DNA from: Anastatus disparis
Taxonomy: Eukaryota > Arthropoda > Insecta > Hymenoptera > Eupelmidae
Length of the DNA stretch: 64,000 nucleotides
Assembly (NCBI GenBank): GCA_017163975.1
Contig: JAFFSR010000249.1
Coordinates: forward strand, 5,083,001-5,147,000
Direction: 5' to 3'
This document shows positions 1 through 12,189 of the stretch, piece by piece. How positions within the stretch are numbered: the stretch's first letter is position 1; each line of letters begins with the position of its first letter. Made by a program: the position numbers and the translations under genes. The notes under the pieces are model-generated. The model searched no databases and was not told the DNA's origin. It saw nothing but the letters and a program-made list of their open reading frames with translations.

Positions 1-291
1 CTTTATTCATATTTTGGTACCTAAAAACATATCCCATAGTTTCATCAAGATTAGTGACCCGAAGCTCATAGCCTCTCCTGGTTAGTTCATCTAGCTTGTC
101 AACATCACATTCTAGAAATCTTATTATTCGCAGCATTTCAAGATCAGATTCCTGGAACAAGTAAGCCAAATGTTGCTATTTTCAAAAGATTTTAAAATCA
201 ATGGGATGACATAGACCAAGGCAAATATAATCATGGATTAGATGGTTTGGAACTAAAATTAAAAAATTAGGTCTCGCGTATAGTAAAATTC

Positions 292-1149
292 ATAGAGAAG
301 TTTTTAAAAGAACAGATTTCCAGAAGTGACTATAAAGAGTTACTTATGCTAAGTCTAGCTTTTTTAGGTGCTGCGGAAGAAATTAAGTTAAAAAGTCCAG
401 GTGCATGCCACCATTCTCGGTGGATGCCTAAAGCGATTTATTTCCTCAAAATATTTTTATTTAGAAAATCTTTTGAATTGAGTAAAAATGAAGAACAAAA
501 CTTGTACTCAATATGCAAGTTTATAGTATTTAAATATTTGGAACCATGTTATAAATCGCCTTCAGCCATTACTGCTCCAAACAATAATTTGAATTTACTG
601 AAATCATTGATTAAATACAAAGTTATTGATAAATCTATATCGGAAACAACACTAAATAAATTCAAAAAACATTTATGATATTTGTTACCTGAGCTTATTG
701 TTCTCTTTCTCTGTTTAATAATTGTGCTATCGTTTCAGAACAAAATCATCGATCCTGAAGAAGGCAATCTAAAAAAGTTTGATGCATTACAAATTGACTT
801 AAGCTCGCTACATGAAATGAATCTTCATTATTTCACAAATAGTCAGAGTTTGAATTTTTTCAAAAGATTTCATATAGACTTTGAATTCATAATGTATGAC
901 TGCAGCACATGGGATAAACGTCGAGCATATATTGATTCCCGAGAAAAGTTGACAAATTTGATAGTCGTAAATGACATTTCAGAAAGAGCTGTTAAATCAA
1001 CAGAAGATTTTACAAACACGAGGTCAGAAGATAAAAATCAGGAGCAATATTTAATCCAATTCATAGACAAACATAGAAAAAACTTGTTATTTACTGATAG
1101 GAAAAATGAATTAGTGAAAAAAAAAATTAGATTACAAATCACTTTCTAA
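292..1149 (+). pseudogene. transposon-associated protein of unknown function, one in-frame stop
   Basis: One reading frame runs across this stretch with a single TGA at 676-678, between His-Leu and Tyr-Leu. Visible landmarks are an acidic DYKELL run, the string PGACHHSRWM, then KAIYFLKIFLF, and further on VVNDISERAV followed by EDKNQEQYLIQFI. From memory, this succession (PGA-HH-ARWM-KAIY, later VND-AER and EEQKQFLLQ) belongs to an uncharacterised family spread through insect and cnidarian genomes and thought to come from DNA transposons. The stop falls where relatives usually have Trp, so a TGG to TGA change is the simplest explanation. The frame upstream closes near 270, so the N-terminal part is missing. 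Function is unknown; being a mobile-element relic is inference. Confidence 0.6.
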
Positions 1150-1998
1150 GTTCATCTCCTAGAATAAAAAATATTTTATTATAATAATGTTGTAAACATT
1201 TGTTTATCTAATCTATTTGCATAATAATATAATTATATTTTATCTTTACTTAGTATACATATGTTGATTTAACTAAATAGGGTTTTATAAGAAACCTCCA
1301 AAAGAGAGAAAAATAAAAAAAAAGTTATTTAAAACATAAAAATTATTTTTAAGCCATATTTTTCTGTATAAATCGTATTTCAATCTGGTGTATTATGATA
1401 GCTGTAATAAAGACTCACAAAATGTTTTTTCTTATCAATGTAAAAAAAAAGGAATTAATAGTCAAAAACCTTTGTATGCTATTCACAGATTTCATTCTTA
1501 GATTTTCTTACCAACTTTGAACGACCATATTTCGGCATCAGAAGCACCTTGGGACTTTAATAAAAAGCGAATTAAAGGTCTTGTACCTAACTTCTATTTA
1601 AAATTTTTTATTTAAACCCACTTCGACAATAAAGCATCTGTAATCCTAAAAAAAAAATTAAAAATACGTTTTTTTTTAATCTTTTTAATTTTTAAGAGCT
1701 GTTTTCTTCAAAAAAGTTTTTCAGGCTACAAGTTCATCCCAGAAATTATTATTTTTATTGATACTAATGAAATAAGTTCATTATAGGATCGTAAAAAATA
1801 TTTTAGCAAACCTGATAGCTGTACGAATGAAAAATATCCTAAAAATGAAGAAAAAAAACGGTTTTTCCAAATCAGGCAAGGTAAAATCACTATACCAACG
1901 AGATTTTTGAGCATTTTTTCAAGTTTTTACCAACAAAACATGGATCTAAGCGTCTGGAGCGAGAATTTAAGAATTTTGGGAAATAGTGTTAGGTGTAA

Positions 1999-2000
<2 letters not shown>
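1150..2000. other. AT-rich spacer, nothing recognised
   Basis: No coding pattern, RNA gene or paired repeat was recognised. Runs of T and A dominate, with short imperfect inverted A/T tracts near 1646-1690. Confidence 0.5.

Positions 2001-2057
<57 letters not shown>
2001..2057. repeat. (TA)n microsatellite
   Basis: Uninterrupted TA dinucleotides. The tract abuts the dispersed repeat that follows, and the second copy of that repeat near 40.86 kb also abuts a TA tract, so the tract may belong to the repeat. Confidence 0.95.
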
Positions 2058-2059
<2 letters not shown>

Positions 2060-2530
2060 GACATTTTACACCAACTAGAAGAGCAAAAAACTAAAAATCA
2101 CTTGAACTCTGAGAATATATTTTGTTTGCTACCCGAAATATGTAAAAAAATTTCAAATTTCTAGATTGAAAGTATCAAGAGCTATAGATCCTTGAAATTT
2201 GAAAATTTTTCAAAATTTTTGGAAAAGTCCCAACTTTATTATTTTTTTCCTGAAAATCCTAATGTTTTAAAGAGAAATTCATAGGAATACTTCTTGTTGT
2301 AAATTAAGAGGGGAGTCAGCATGATTTTTTACAGACCTGAATTCTGAAGTTTTCTATCGGTTCTTATATGTATTACATAGTAATTAAAATTAATCATTGT
2401 TCGACACTTCAGAAATTGCTTTTCAAGGGCTTATTTTCTTCCATTTTACTCGGACTTTGAAATAAATTTTTTATCAGGTAAGTCAAAGCTATCAATAAGG
2501 AGTTACGACAGTTTAAAATATATATTTTCA
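2058..2530 (+). repeat. dispersed repeat family, copy 1
   Basis: This stretch reappears in inverted orientation at 40381-40860. Matching landmarks include TTACACCAACTAGAAGAGC, AGAGCTATAGATCCTTGAAA, TACTTCTTGTTGTAAAT and CAATAAGGAGTTA. The other copy is cut at its far end by a gypsy LTR, so this one shows the uninterrupted sequence across that insertion point. It has no coding capacity and its class is unknown. Confidence 0.7.
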
Positions 2531-3690
2531 TGTATGATTTATTTATTATATTGGTTGGTTTGCAAATCGCCTTTTTCTTCTAAAATTTTACTCTGCTTTA
2601 AATATTTTCATTTCTTATTTTTAATCTTATATTTGATGTTACACAACTCAAATTTTTTTATTCAAATTCCATTCGTTCTTTTTTTGTTTTCTCTTATGAA
2701 CTATTTGAGAAAAAATTCTCGCGTTCGATTTCTATGAATTTTTGGGATTAATTCAGTTGTAAAAGGTAAATATTTTATTTTTTCCTAAGATATTAGTCCG
2801 TTTGATGAGTTCCTAAAGACATATAATTATTTTTATTCAATTTTTTTTTTTTTCAAGAAATTTGATATTATATGAATATGCTAGTTTACTGTATTGAACA
2901 GCCTTTTTTTGTACTTTTCTTTTCTTTATTTCTATATTTTTTTATGCATTTCTTATTTCATGAATTCATTGATTATCATGTTTTTTACAACATAGAGAAG
3001 ATTATCTTCTCGTTATTATTTTTTTGTACTATTCATTTCTTCTTTTTTTTAGAACTCACATACTTCATTACATTTTTTCTATTTATTTATTGAACTTTTA
3101 TTTTTGTAAGGAACAAAAGGTAATCCATAAGGAATCTTAAGCGTAATTTGCGCTTAAATTTACATTAATTATTAACATTTGAGTTGCTTAACTCGTTTCT
3201 TTTTTAGCCAACTATTAGAGTATTATTATTAAATATTTTTCTTCGATTGATTAATTAATTAAATATTAATTTAGATTAATTAAAAGGTTTTTGCAGCCTT
3301 ATCCTGTTTAACGCTTAGCTGTACAATTAAATGTTCATTTACTAACTCTTTATTTATTTTTCCAATCTATTTAATAGATGATTTTTTTTTATTATATTTT
3401 TTTCTTCTATTTAACTGTCGCGCCTTTAAGGATATCTTATTACTTTTCATTTGATAATCTCAATTTTATTATTATTTTTATTTTTCTATATTTTTAATTT
3501 TTTTTGTAAAATAAACAATGGTCATCTTTTTTTTTTCTTTTTCCTTCCCCATCGGCCGCGGAAAAATAAAAAAATTAAAAGAAAAAGCTTTTTGCTATAT
3601 CTTAATAATTTTAACTGTATTCATTCAAAAGGAAAGAGGTTTTATGTTATAATAGTCACTCGTTTGGTTTTATCTGTTTGATTCTACTTG
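2531..3690. other. T-rich stretch, possible retrotransposon 3' end
   Basis: Long T-rich sequence without a convincing gene; short hydrophobic frames here follow from the T richness. On the minus strand, 3522-3548 reads as a purine run (GGGGAAGG then A-rich), suitable for a polypurine tract just downstream of the integrase remnant at 3690-3811. I could not find a matching LTR pair by eye, so the LTR is not called. Confidence 0.35.
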
Positions 3691-3811
3691 CGTTTTTAGC
3701 ATTTTATTAAGTTTCGCGTGGTTTATCTTTTCGATCTTAAAAGGTCCTCCGTATTGAACATTGTGTTTCCCTTTCCGCTCTTGCTTTAATAAATATACGC
3801 TTTCTCCTTTT
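3690..3811 (-). pseudogene. Ty3/gypsy integrase C-terminal fragment
   Basis: The minus strand reads KGESVYLLKQERKG, then HNVQYGGPFKIEKI. This is the layout of the C-terminal domain of gypsy integrases (a Gly-Asp/Glu-x-Val-Tyr-Leu entry, a Lys-rich turn and the Gly-Pro-Tyr/Phe motif). No catalytic core is attached: the sequence upstream does not read as the DDE domain. It probably ends the same decayed minus-strand element whose gag, protease and RT lie at 7.4-13.7 kb. Confidence 0.5.
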
Positions 3812-5519
3812 CAAAAATTTTTGGTATTTATTTTAGCATAATTTTTCAATGGTACCGAGGGCTCGTTATCTAGTAGCGTCCAAGGTAGTTTTTTGCGCAG
3901 CGGCTTTGCATTCTTTATAAGGCAACGCTCAAGCGCATCAATTACTTTATGTGATTGACATTTATCTCCTTGCGCCAGTAAGTCTGTCGTAGGTGTAATA
4001 AGAACACCTGGCTTATTGATATCATTATCTTGTTGTTGATTGTCGTTCTCGCTCGAGGTACTTTCTCCGCTTTCTTTATTATATTCATGTTTTTTCACTA
4101 TGGTATTTTTTCTTGTATAAAATTTTACGACGTCAAATACCTTTCTTTTAAATGTAAATGAATAAAAAATTTTTTTGAACTATTGGCCTTGTAATGACAA
4201 TATAGCGTTTCATAATAACCTGTTATAAAATGCACGCAGATGTTTTGATTAAATTCACAAGAAAATATAAATACACAATTCACATCAGCATGTCTTGTAC
4301 GTGATGTTAAGATAGCTTCTGCTGTTGGCAGGACTCCGCATACGCCTAACGATATTGCATTTAATAATATGGCTCTTAATTCCTTTGCGGCCATTCCTAA
4401 ATTACACACCTTTATTATAGAATGAAAAAGCAATTTCCGTATTTCGGTATGTTATCATCCCTTATCAAATCTAACCATGACTGTGCACATTCATTGATTG
4501 CATCATATACCTCGAATACGCCTGCACCACCATTAAAAGAATTGTTCCAACTTATTGGCCCATTTTCGTCGTTGTTTTCAACTGTTTTTATTATATCATT
4601 ATGTTCTTCTTCTTTGTCAGCTTTTTCTTTTTCAAGGTCCTACGATTTAGTCACATTTAAATCATTTTTATTTACGTCATTCTAATTCTCTTCTTGTTCC
4701 ATGCTTTCGCCTTGTGATTCAGATTCACTGACGTCATGCTTATCTCTTTTGCTTTTGCTCTCACTTATGATTTTTTTTTTCTTGCCTTTTACTTGGATAT
4801 TTTGCTTTAAACTCGTCCTCAAAATATGATTCTTCGTCTACCTCATTGTTTATAATTTAAATATCAGATTTTATTCATAACGACTTTTTCTTTTTATTTC
4901 TGAGCTTATACTTGGCACTAGTTGATAGTAATTTTTACGCATATGTGAATGAAATTTTTCTTGTTTATTGATATCTGTTTGATAAATTACATCTTGAGGT
5001 GCACTGCTTCTCAATGCTTCTGCCACCTCTCTTGGTGTTTCTTCCCAAATATTTATTTGTACATCTTCTTAATTATTTACTTCCTGTTTTTGTACATCGA
5101 CTAAAAATCGTGCACGCATTTTTGTTATAATTTCAGGCATCATTTCCAATATACTTTTCTTGCTACTTCCTTTACTTTGAGCTGTATCTTGTAAGTTTTT
5201 ATTCAGTTTTTGATTTATATTCTAATATTTCTATCAATCAATCTGTGCCATAGTTGTTTTTTGTGCTTTTTGATATACCTTTATTTTTCGATATCTGGTT
5301 TACTGGCTCCTTTATGTCTGTATGCCGTTCTTTTCTTGTTGACACTGCATGTGACTTATCTTCTGAAATTATTCCTTCTCGCAGGTTTGTACTTTTTCGC
5401 ATGTATGCGAGCTTACCGTCATTTTGCGCTTTACTTAATATGCTTTTGGCTTGACTTAATTCTTTCTTTCTATCTGCTTGTGTTTTGCACGTTTTGAATG
5501 CTTCTTTTTGCTTCCTCAT
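3812..5519 (-). pseudogene. decayed minus-strand coding sequence, not recognised
   Basis: Several open stretches follow one another on the minus strand (5519-5238, about 5230-4690, 4690-4440, 4433-4125, 4098-3811), separated by stops and frame changes. They have protein-like composition: a Lys/Gln-rich start (RKQKEAFKTC), then INIWEETPREVAEALRSS, a Ser/Glu-rich charged run, PISWNNSFNGGAGVFEVYDA and CGVLPTAEAI. The context, between gypsy pol remnants upstream and an integrase tail downstream, suggests retroelement-derived sequence, but I do not recognise the domains. It could equally be a separate older insertion. Confidence 0.4.
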
Positions 5520-5559
5520 AGAGTAAGCATTGTAACAATAAAAAAAATTTTTCTATTTT

Positions 5560-6950
5560 TTTCATTAATTTGTACATATTTGGACTCAGGAAGTAAAAAA
5601 AGTGGTTTCCAGAAAATGTCTGTATGTATGTGTGTGTGTGTGTGTGTGCGAATGAATTCAGTACGTAAATTATATCTTGAAAACTACTCGATGGATTTGC
5701 TTCAAATTTTGTATACAATTAATTTTTTTGTCTAACTAGGCGGGAAGCTATTGGAAATTGTTTTTCTTAGCGTAGTTTTTTTTAGAACCATTTTTAGAAT
5801 TTTGGAAAAATTTCAATTTTTCATTTTTTTTGTATTTTACGTAAACTACTCAAAGAATTTGCTCGAAAATTTGCAGGGAACTTATTTTTGACTGCCAAAA
5901 GAAAAAAAACTTATAAAAACTGATTTTTTTAGCGCACTTTTAATTTTAGAGCATTTAAAAAAATTTTTTTTGAATTTATATATTTTTTTCTATTTTACGA
6001 AAAGCATTTGATAGATTTTCTCCAAAATTTGTATGCAAGTTATTCGCCACTGTCGAAAAACAAGCTTTGGAAAACTTATTTTCTCAGCGCAGTTTTTATT
6101 TTAAAGTATTTTTAAAATTTTCAAAAAAATTTTTATTTTTCATTTATCTTCTATTTTGCGTAAACCATACTATAAATTTTCTCCAAAATTTTTATATAAA
6201 TAATTCACTATTGTCTAAGGAAAGTAAGCTTTTGAAAACCAATTTTCTTAGTGTAGTTACAATTTTAGAGAATTTTAAAGATTTTTAAAAAAATTTCGAT
6301 TCTTCTTATCTTATTTTTTTTAATTTACGTAAAGTACTAGATAGATTTGTTCTAAAATTTGCAGGGAAATTATTTGCGACTGCCAAAAGACGGAAAATTT
6401 TCGAAAATGGATTTTCTCAGCGTAGTTTTAATTTTAGAGCATTTTGAAAATTTTGAATAAAAAATTTTAAAAAGAAAATGTTATTCATTTAGCTAATTAG
6501 ATCTCGAAAATTACTCGATAGATTTGCTTCAAATTTTGCAAACCATCTATTATTTTGTATAAGTAGGCGGAAAACTATTAAAAATTCATTTTCATAGAAT
6601 AGTTTTTTTAAAGAGCCATTTTAAAAATGTTATGATTAATTTCGATTTTTTATTTTTTTTTAATTTAACGTAAATTACTTGATGAATTTGCTTTGAAATT
6701 TGCATGGGAATTATTTGCAACTGCCAAAAAAAAGATGACTTTAAAAACCGATTTCCTTAGCGTAGTTTTAATTTTAGAAAATTATTAAAATTTTTTTAAA
6801 AAATTTTCATTTTTTATTTTTTTTTCTATTTTACGTAAACTACTTGATAGATTGGCTCTAAAATTTGTATAGAAGTTAGTTGCTACTGTCCTTAAGAAAC
6901 AAGCTTTTAAAAAATAATTTTCTCAGTGTAGCTCTTTGATCACTTCTTTT
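5560..6950 (+). repeat. degenerate tandem repeat, about 165-bp period, eight units
   Basis: The phrase GATAGATTTGCTCCAAAATTTG, in variants, recurs near 5690, 5852, 6010, 6171, 6340, 6517, 6681 and 6846, spacing 158 to 177 bases. Each unit also carries a version of TTTTCTTAGCGTAGTTTTAATTTTAGAGCATTTT. Units differ by many substitutions, so the array is old. A shorter run of the same units lies inverted at about 21600-22210 inside a TIR element, so the unit is mobile or dispersed. Confidence 0.75.
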
Positions 6951-7379
6951 GATTCCTAATGCTTTTACTAACTCTTTTCTTACTACTTTACTTACTCTCT
7001 GTCCTTCTATCGCAGATCGATCCTCATTTTTACCCTATTTTCATCCATCCTTGTAACTCTCTTCTTATTTTCTAATCACTCTCTCACATTCACTAATTTT
7101 TCTTGAATAGAAATTATATTTTACATTGAAATCACATTTAAAAAAATTAAATCAAAATACCCTAACTCAATGAGCTCCATGAGAAAGCATTGTGCTAAAG
7201 CACTTAGCAGAGTTTTTTTCTATAAGCTGTTATTTTCGAAGGGTTTTTTCCTCTTTTTTCATAGTTTTAATTTTCTCTTGATTCAGCATTACTCACGATA
7301 TCTGCTTCATGGCTTGTGTCTTAAATAAAAATTTTCTTTTTTGGATTTACTGAACTTTCTGATCTTGAATTCATTTTTG

Positions 7380-7920
7380 TTTTATTTTCACCTTCCTTAT
7401 GCACTGCACGTGTGATAAAGATTCGCATTGGCGGTTCACACTCGCTAGTGCTTGAATCTTTCTTTTCTTGTTTATCTGCCAACTGATACATTCCTGCGCG
7501 TGAAAATTCAGGATTTTCTTCACCATCAGCAATTACTGGATTTCTAGAAACTGCATTAGCCGAATTATTCTACGTTCCTGGTCTATACACAACGTCAAAC
7601 GTACATCCTCGTAAAGCTGCTTTTAACCTATTAAATCTTAAGTCAGGCTTTGTGCTTGTGTGAAAATGTTTCAACGGTTCATGATCTGTCCCTACGGTAA
7701 ATTTTGTACCATATAAATAAGGCCTAAATGTTCTTTTCCGAAGACAATTGCCAATAATTCTTTGTCATGTACAGAATATCTAAGTTCGCTTCCTTTTAGA
7801 CATCTTGAGACATATACACAAGGTCGATCTTCACCGATTTTTCCTTGGCTTAATATTGCGCCTATCGCATAATCAGACGCATCTAAATTTTCTAAGATGT
7901 CACAAGTAATGGCAATGAAT
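7380..7920 (-). pseudogene. Ty3/gypsy RNase H domain remnant
   Basis: The minus strand reads DASDYAIGAILSQG, CVYVSRCLKGSELRYS, DKELLAIVFG and HFRPYLYGTKF, then TDHEPLKHF and LRGCTFDVVYRPGT. These are the standard RNase H landmarks of Ty3/gypsy pol: the first catalytic Asp, the Glu of the S-x-x-E-x-x-Y-S-x-x-E-x-E-x-L-A block, and the tether to integrase. The part upstream that should hold the RT palm (YxDD) is absent: the frame jumps from the N-terminal RT block near 7930 straight to the Asp of RNase H, indicating an internal deletion of several hundred bases. Confidence 0.7.
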
Positions 7921-8460
7921 AGCAGCTTCCCGCAGTGGTCTCATTTAGTTAGCGAAAATCTGTCACCAAACGCCAGCATTTCCTGTCCTAAGGGTCAAGT
8001 TTCTTGTTAATTATTCATGCTGGGCCACTATAACCTGACATGGATGGTTCTATAATATCGTTTTCCAGCGATTTCTCTATCTCTTGCTGCATAATGTTTT
8101 TAGTGCTATCGGGTAATGATACGGTTTCACACGAGATCGCTCCTCGTGTGTCATTTTTATTCTATGTGTTGAAATATTTGTAACTGGCAATAATTCATTA
8201 TCTAACCTAATGACAAAGGGATTCTCGGATATCAAACTTCTAACATGCTCCTTTTCTTCTTCATTTAATTCTTCTAAGTCTAAAACATCCATTACTTTTT
8301 CAACTTTTTCTTTTATTTCACTTGAGCTTTTATTCGCTATGCATCTGTCTACATATTTTATTTTAGCTTCAGCATTTCTTTTCTCTGAACATTGTTGCAC
8401 GTACTCCGATATTGCGCGTCTAATCTTTTTGCAATTAGAAACTTCGTTTTGCTAGTAGTT
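7921..8460 (-). pseudogene. Ty3/gypsy pol, protease-RT linker and N-terminal RT block
   Basis: A minus-strand frame at 8400-8077 (LEELNEEEKEHVRSLI, then a His and a Tyr-His-Tyr-Pro) has the usual linker between gypsy protease and RT. Just downstream in shifted frames come IEKSLENDIIEPSMSGYSGP and KCWRLVTDFRXLNETT, the fingers region of the polymerase. Stops and at least one frame change interrupt it. RNase H follows directly because the palm is deleted. Confidence 0.65.
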
Positions 8461-8655
8461 GATGTCCTCACCGGCATAGAAATTACTATCTTCTTTATTA
8501 ACTTTGCATGGAAAAATTTCTACCTTTGGAGTCAGAATTTCAATATTTTTATGATTTGTATTTATACATACTACATTCATACAAATTCCCAAATAATATT
8601 CCAGACCTTAAATTTTGAAGTGACACCTTTAAAAGTTTACTTCTACGTCATTATT

Positions 8656-8733
8656 TCTGTGGTCAAAAGGCAAAACAACATAAGTCCTTTGTATAAGCAT
8701 ATGACTTATGTTATTTTGCCTTATGACCACAGA
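8656..8733. repeat. small hairpin insertion in gypsy pol
   Basis: CTGTGGTCAAAAGGCAAAAC on the left is matched in reverse complement by GTTATTTTGCCTTATGACCACAG on the right, with a loop of about 15 bases. The hairpin interrupts the minus-strand protease-RT linker, so it arrived after the gypsy element. Confidence 0.6.
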
Positions 8734-8823
8734 TTTATAACTTTTACAGCAATAACGCGTCTCATTCTTGCGGGGATTTTTACTGTTTTCATCCGTTTAA
8801 AGGATGTCGATAATTTTATAAAA

Positions 8824-9120
8824 TCAGCCTAATAGCCCATCTATTTTTACAGGAAAGCTATCTGGGACAATATGGACCTTACACTTTAGTCCTTGAAGAG
8901 TCATATCTACTCTTTCTAACGTATACATTTCTTCTGGTACGACGTCTGTTATTTCTAAAATATGCTGCTTATCTATATTTATATTTTTACCTACACATTT
9001 GTCCTTCATCACGAAAATATCTGCTCCTGAATCAACGTAAAATCTTGCATCACCTTCTTTTGAATTCCGACTCTCCAGTTTAACAATAGCCGGATTACGC
9101 CCTGCGCACGCGAGTTTCAT
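8824..9120 (-). pseudogene. Ty3/gypsy aspartic protease domain
   Basis: This 98-residue frame carries ARFYVDSGADIFVM, with the active-site Asp-Ser-Gly-Ala of retroviral-type pepsins, and ends with FPVKIDGLLG, the flap-to-C-terminus Ile/Leu-Leu-Gly motif. The frame continues across a stop into ADFIKLSTSFKRM, the expected sequence after the protease. It would act as a homodimer to cut the Gag-Pol polyprotein. The catalytic motif looks intact, but the surrounding pol is broken. Confidence 0.7.
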
Positions 9121-9188
9121 ATTTATCGTACGCCTAATTTTTACATGCTTATTATTATTATTATTTAATACATGTTGTTTATCACTAA

Positions 9189-9660
9189 TTAATTCCTGCC
9201 CAGCGTCTGAGGATTGCAGTGAACATCCTGCGAGTTTATAGGCTCGCTTATTCTATTTCCTTGATCATTTATATTTTTTCTCGCGTTAGAATCCCGTTCT
9301 CTACCTGGATCGCGTATTCGATTCTCGTACCCATCATACTCAAATCTTTCACAACTAATATCTCTCCTGTAATTTCTATTGAATCCTATATCGTTCCTAT
9401 TATCACTACTTTCATTATTATTATTATTATTATTATTGTAACGCGGCCGACCTTGAGCCTTATAATTATATTCATTATTATGCAAGTCATAGTTTCTATT
9501 TCTTTTAAAACCGCTGTGGAGTTCGCTATAATTATTTCAAGCATTATTATAATTGTTGCCATTTCTATAATCATTTGTGCAATTATTGTTGTTATTTAAA
9601 TTCCTGCCATTATTATTATTGTTGGTATTACTTCTGCTATAATTTTTACGAGTTTAATTT
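9189..9660 (-). pseudogene. Ty3/gypsy Gag C-terminal Asn/Arg-rich tail
   Basis: The minus strand encodes an Asn-rich low-complexity run (eight consecutive Asn from an ATT-type trinucleotide repeat on the plus strand), followed by an Arg/Asp/Asn-rich segment. It precedes the protease in the right order and strand for the end of Gag. The upstream part, with zinc knuckles, lies at 12970-13680, so the gene is split by the repeat block at 9700-12960. Confidence 0.5.
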
Positions 9661-10033
9661 ACCTTGCTCCTAACGTCGCTCGGTTAAATTTTCATATATT
9701 ATATTAATATGTATACATTAGCTAATTTTAGAGTAAAAAAAATTGCCTCAATTTATAAATTTTAATATTGCAGTTCATACATAGACATAGGGACTGATAT
9801 AAAGAAACGGAGAGATGGAGACAAAAAACAGAGACGGAGATGGAGAGACGAATACAAAGAGAAGGAGATGGAAAGGCAAATGTTGTGTATGTGTATGTGC
9901 GTATGTGTATATGTGTATGTGTATGTGTATATGTGCATGAGTGTATGTGTATGTGTGTATGTATTTATGTGTAGGAGTGTACGTGTTTATATGTATATGT
10001 GTATGTGACATGTTTATGTGAAAATGTACATGG

Positions 10034-10036
<3 letters not shown>

Positions 10037-10119
<83 letters not shown>

Positions 10120-10256
10120 ATATGTGTGTATGTGTGTATTTGTGTGTGTGTATGTGTATGTGTGTGTTTGTGTCTGTGTGTGTGTATGAATGTGTTTGTG
10201 TTGTTTGTGTTTCTTTGTGTGTGCGTGTGCGTGTGCGTGTGCATGTGCGTGTGTGT

Positions 10257-10343
<87 letters not shown>

Positions 10344-10400
10344 TGTGTGGGTGTGTGGGTGCGTGTGAATGTGCGTATATGTGTGTTTGTGTGTGTGTAT
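10037..10400. repeat. (TA)n then (GT)n compound microsatellite
   Basis: A pure TA tract to about 10105 passes into interrupted TGTG/TGTA sequence, with an uninterrupted GT run at about 10268-10338. Translations in any frame are only Tyr-Ile, Val-Cys or Thr-His repeats. Confidence 0.95.
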
Positions 10401-11513
10401 ATATATATACTAGGGGGCAAGCGCACCAACCCCCATCTTGCTTTTATAATTTTAAAAAAATATTTAAGAATTTGCAATTTTTTTTAATAACTTTTATATA
10501 AAATACTGAATAATATTAATTATTCAAAAGTTTTCTTGAGGTGAATCTTCAATGATCTTTTAATGAATCTAATCATCTGTGAAGTCCTAGCTTTATACCA
10601 GGACAGAATTAATAATTAAATGTTGTGTGTTATGAGGACTACGTGTATATGTTTTATTATAATATTAAATAAAGAATGAAGTCAGTAATTGATTTATAAA
10701 AGTTTTATCAAATGTCAGTCTAGTAGTAAAAAGATTCTAAATTTAACGCTGTAATGTAAGTTCAAACATTTCTGACGATGACAGCGATGGCAGCGGCGAT
10801 ATACTTTCAATAGTATAGAGAGAATATAATATAAATAGATCTAAAATGCAGCTAAAATTCAGCTGAAATCAAACCAAAATTCACCTAAAATTGCTTAAAA
10901 TTAATATAACTTTTAGCTAATTTTGAGTTAACTTTAAAATTAATTTTAGCTAGATTTTAGCTAAATTCTAGCTAACCAAGGACAAATCGAATTCTTATAC
11001 ATAGCGGCAGCAACAGCGGCGGCGGCGAAATTTTTTTATAATATATACCACCTCCCTGCTCGCTTCGCTCGCCAACCCCCCTTTTGAATTTAATACATAG
11101 ATTTTATAATGTATATAATCCCTTGTAATAATCTTACATTCATATACTTATATACATTTATACTTTTTTTATATTTCAATAATTAATAATGTACACATAA
11201 AATAAAATATAACATATGATATAAATATTCATTTATACAGCGCATATTAGACGCTGTTATGGTCACCATCTCCAACCGATCTTTCTTTCGCATTATGCAC
11301 CGAGAATCACCTCCTAACTTCTAAAGGCTCAATTTTTATTTCATTTACCTGGCATAATGAATGTTTTCTTTTTTGTAAATTTCTAAAATCTTTTATAATA
11401 TAAAAAGAAAAATAAATCTTATGAAAATTTGAATCAGATTGACCTGATTTATCAGATTTTGAGTGAAAAAATTAAAATTTTAAATAAAATTCACAATAAA
11501 TTAGCTAAACATA

Positions 11514-12180
11514 CAAGGAGAATAACCGACCTTCGGGTAACGGATTTGGCTGAAACTGCAGAATATGATTTTTTGATGAGAAAAAATGAAACCGTGTTTT
11601 TTCTTTTCTTTGAATAGGCCACATAGACGGAGACATAGACATTTTTTTGAAAATATAATAAAAAGGAGCATTTATAAGATCTTGAATAACTAAATAACTA
11701 AGACTCTTACAAAAAATATATAGAAAATAAAACAAAGTGTAGATTGAATGCTTCAATTTAAACTTTGTTGTACTAAAAAAGCCTCTGTGGTTTAAAAGTT
11801 GTGCCTTATTGAAAATTACAACATTAAATTTTTAGCACGTAACATATCATCAATTTTCTACGCTATTTTATTAGAATATTCTAATCGCCTGTAACTTTTA
11901 AATCATAGAAGCCTTTTTAATGCAACTAAGCTGAAAGTAAAGCATTGCATCTGTTCTTTATTTTATTATCCATACATTTTTTTGTAAGAGTCTTAGTTGT
12001 TTGGTTATTCAAGATCTTATAGATGCTTCTTTTTATTATATTTTCGAAAAAATGTCTTTATCTTCGTCCATGGGGGCCATTCAAAAAAAAGAAAAAACTC
12101 GGGTTTATTTTTTTTCGTCGAAAAATCATATCCCGCAGTTTCAGTCAAATCCATTTCCCAAAAGTCGAGTACTCTCCTTG
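11514..12180. mobile_element. foldback MITE, family with CAAGGAGAGT ends, copy 1
   Basis: Left arm starts CAAGGAGAATAACCGACC; the right arm, reverse complemented, starts CAAGGAGAGTACTCGAC. The arms pair over roughly 300 bases (for example GATTTGGCTGAAACTGCAG with GATTTGACTGAAACTGCGG). Length is 667 bp. Flanking bases are ATA on the left and TTA on the right, close to the TWA duplication of PIF/Harbinger elements. The insertion sits within AGCTAAA repeats. A second member of nearly equal length lies at 23899-24570. Confidence 0.65.
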
Positions 12181-12189
12181 TTAGCTAAA

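Noticed and set aside
8392..8832. 146-codon plus-strand frame
   Set aside because: It lies opposite the gypsy protease-RT linker and crosses the small hairpin insertion; a shadow frame.
9965..10501. Thr-His, Tyr-Ile and Val-Cys repeat proteins on both strands
   Set aside because: They are translations of the TA and GT microsatellites, in every frame.
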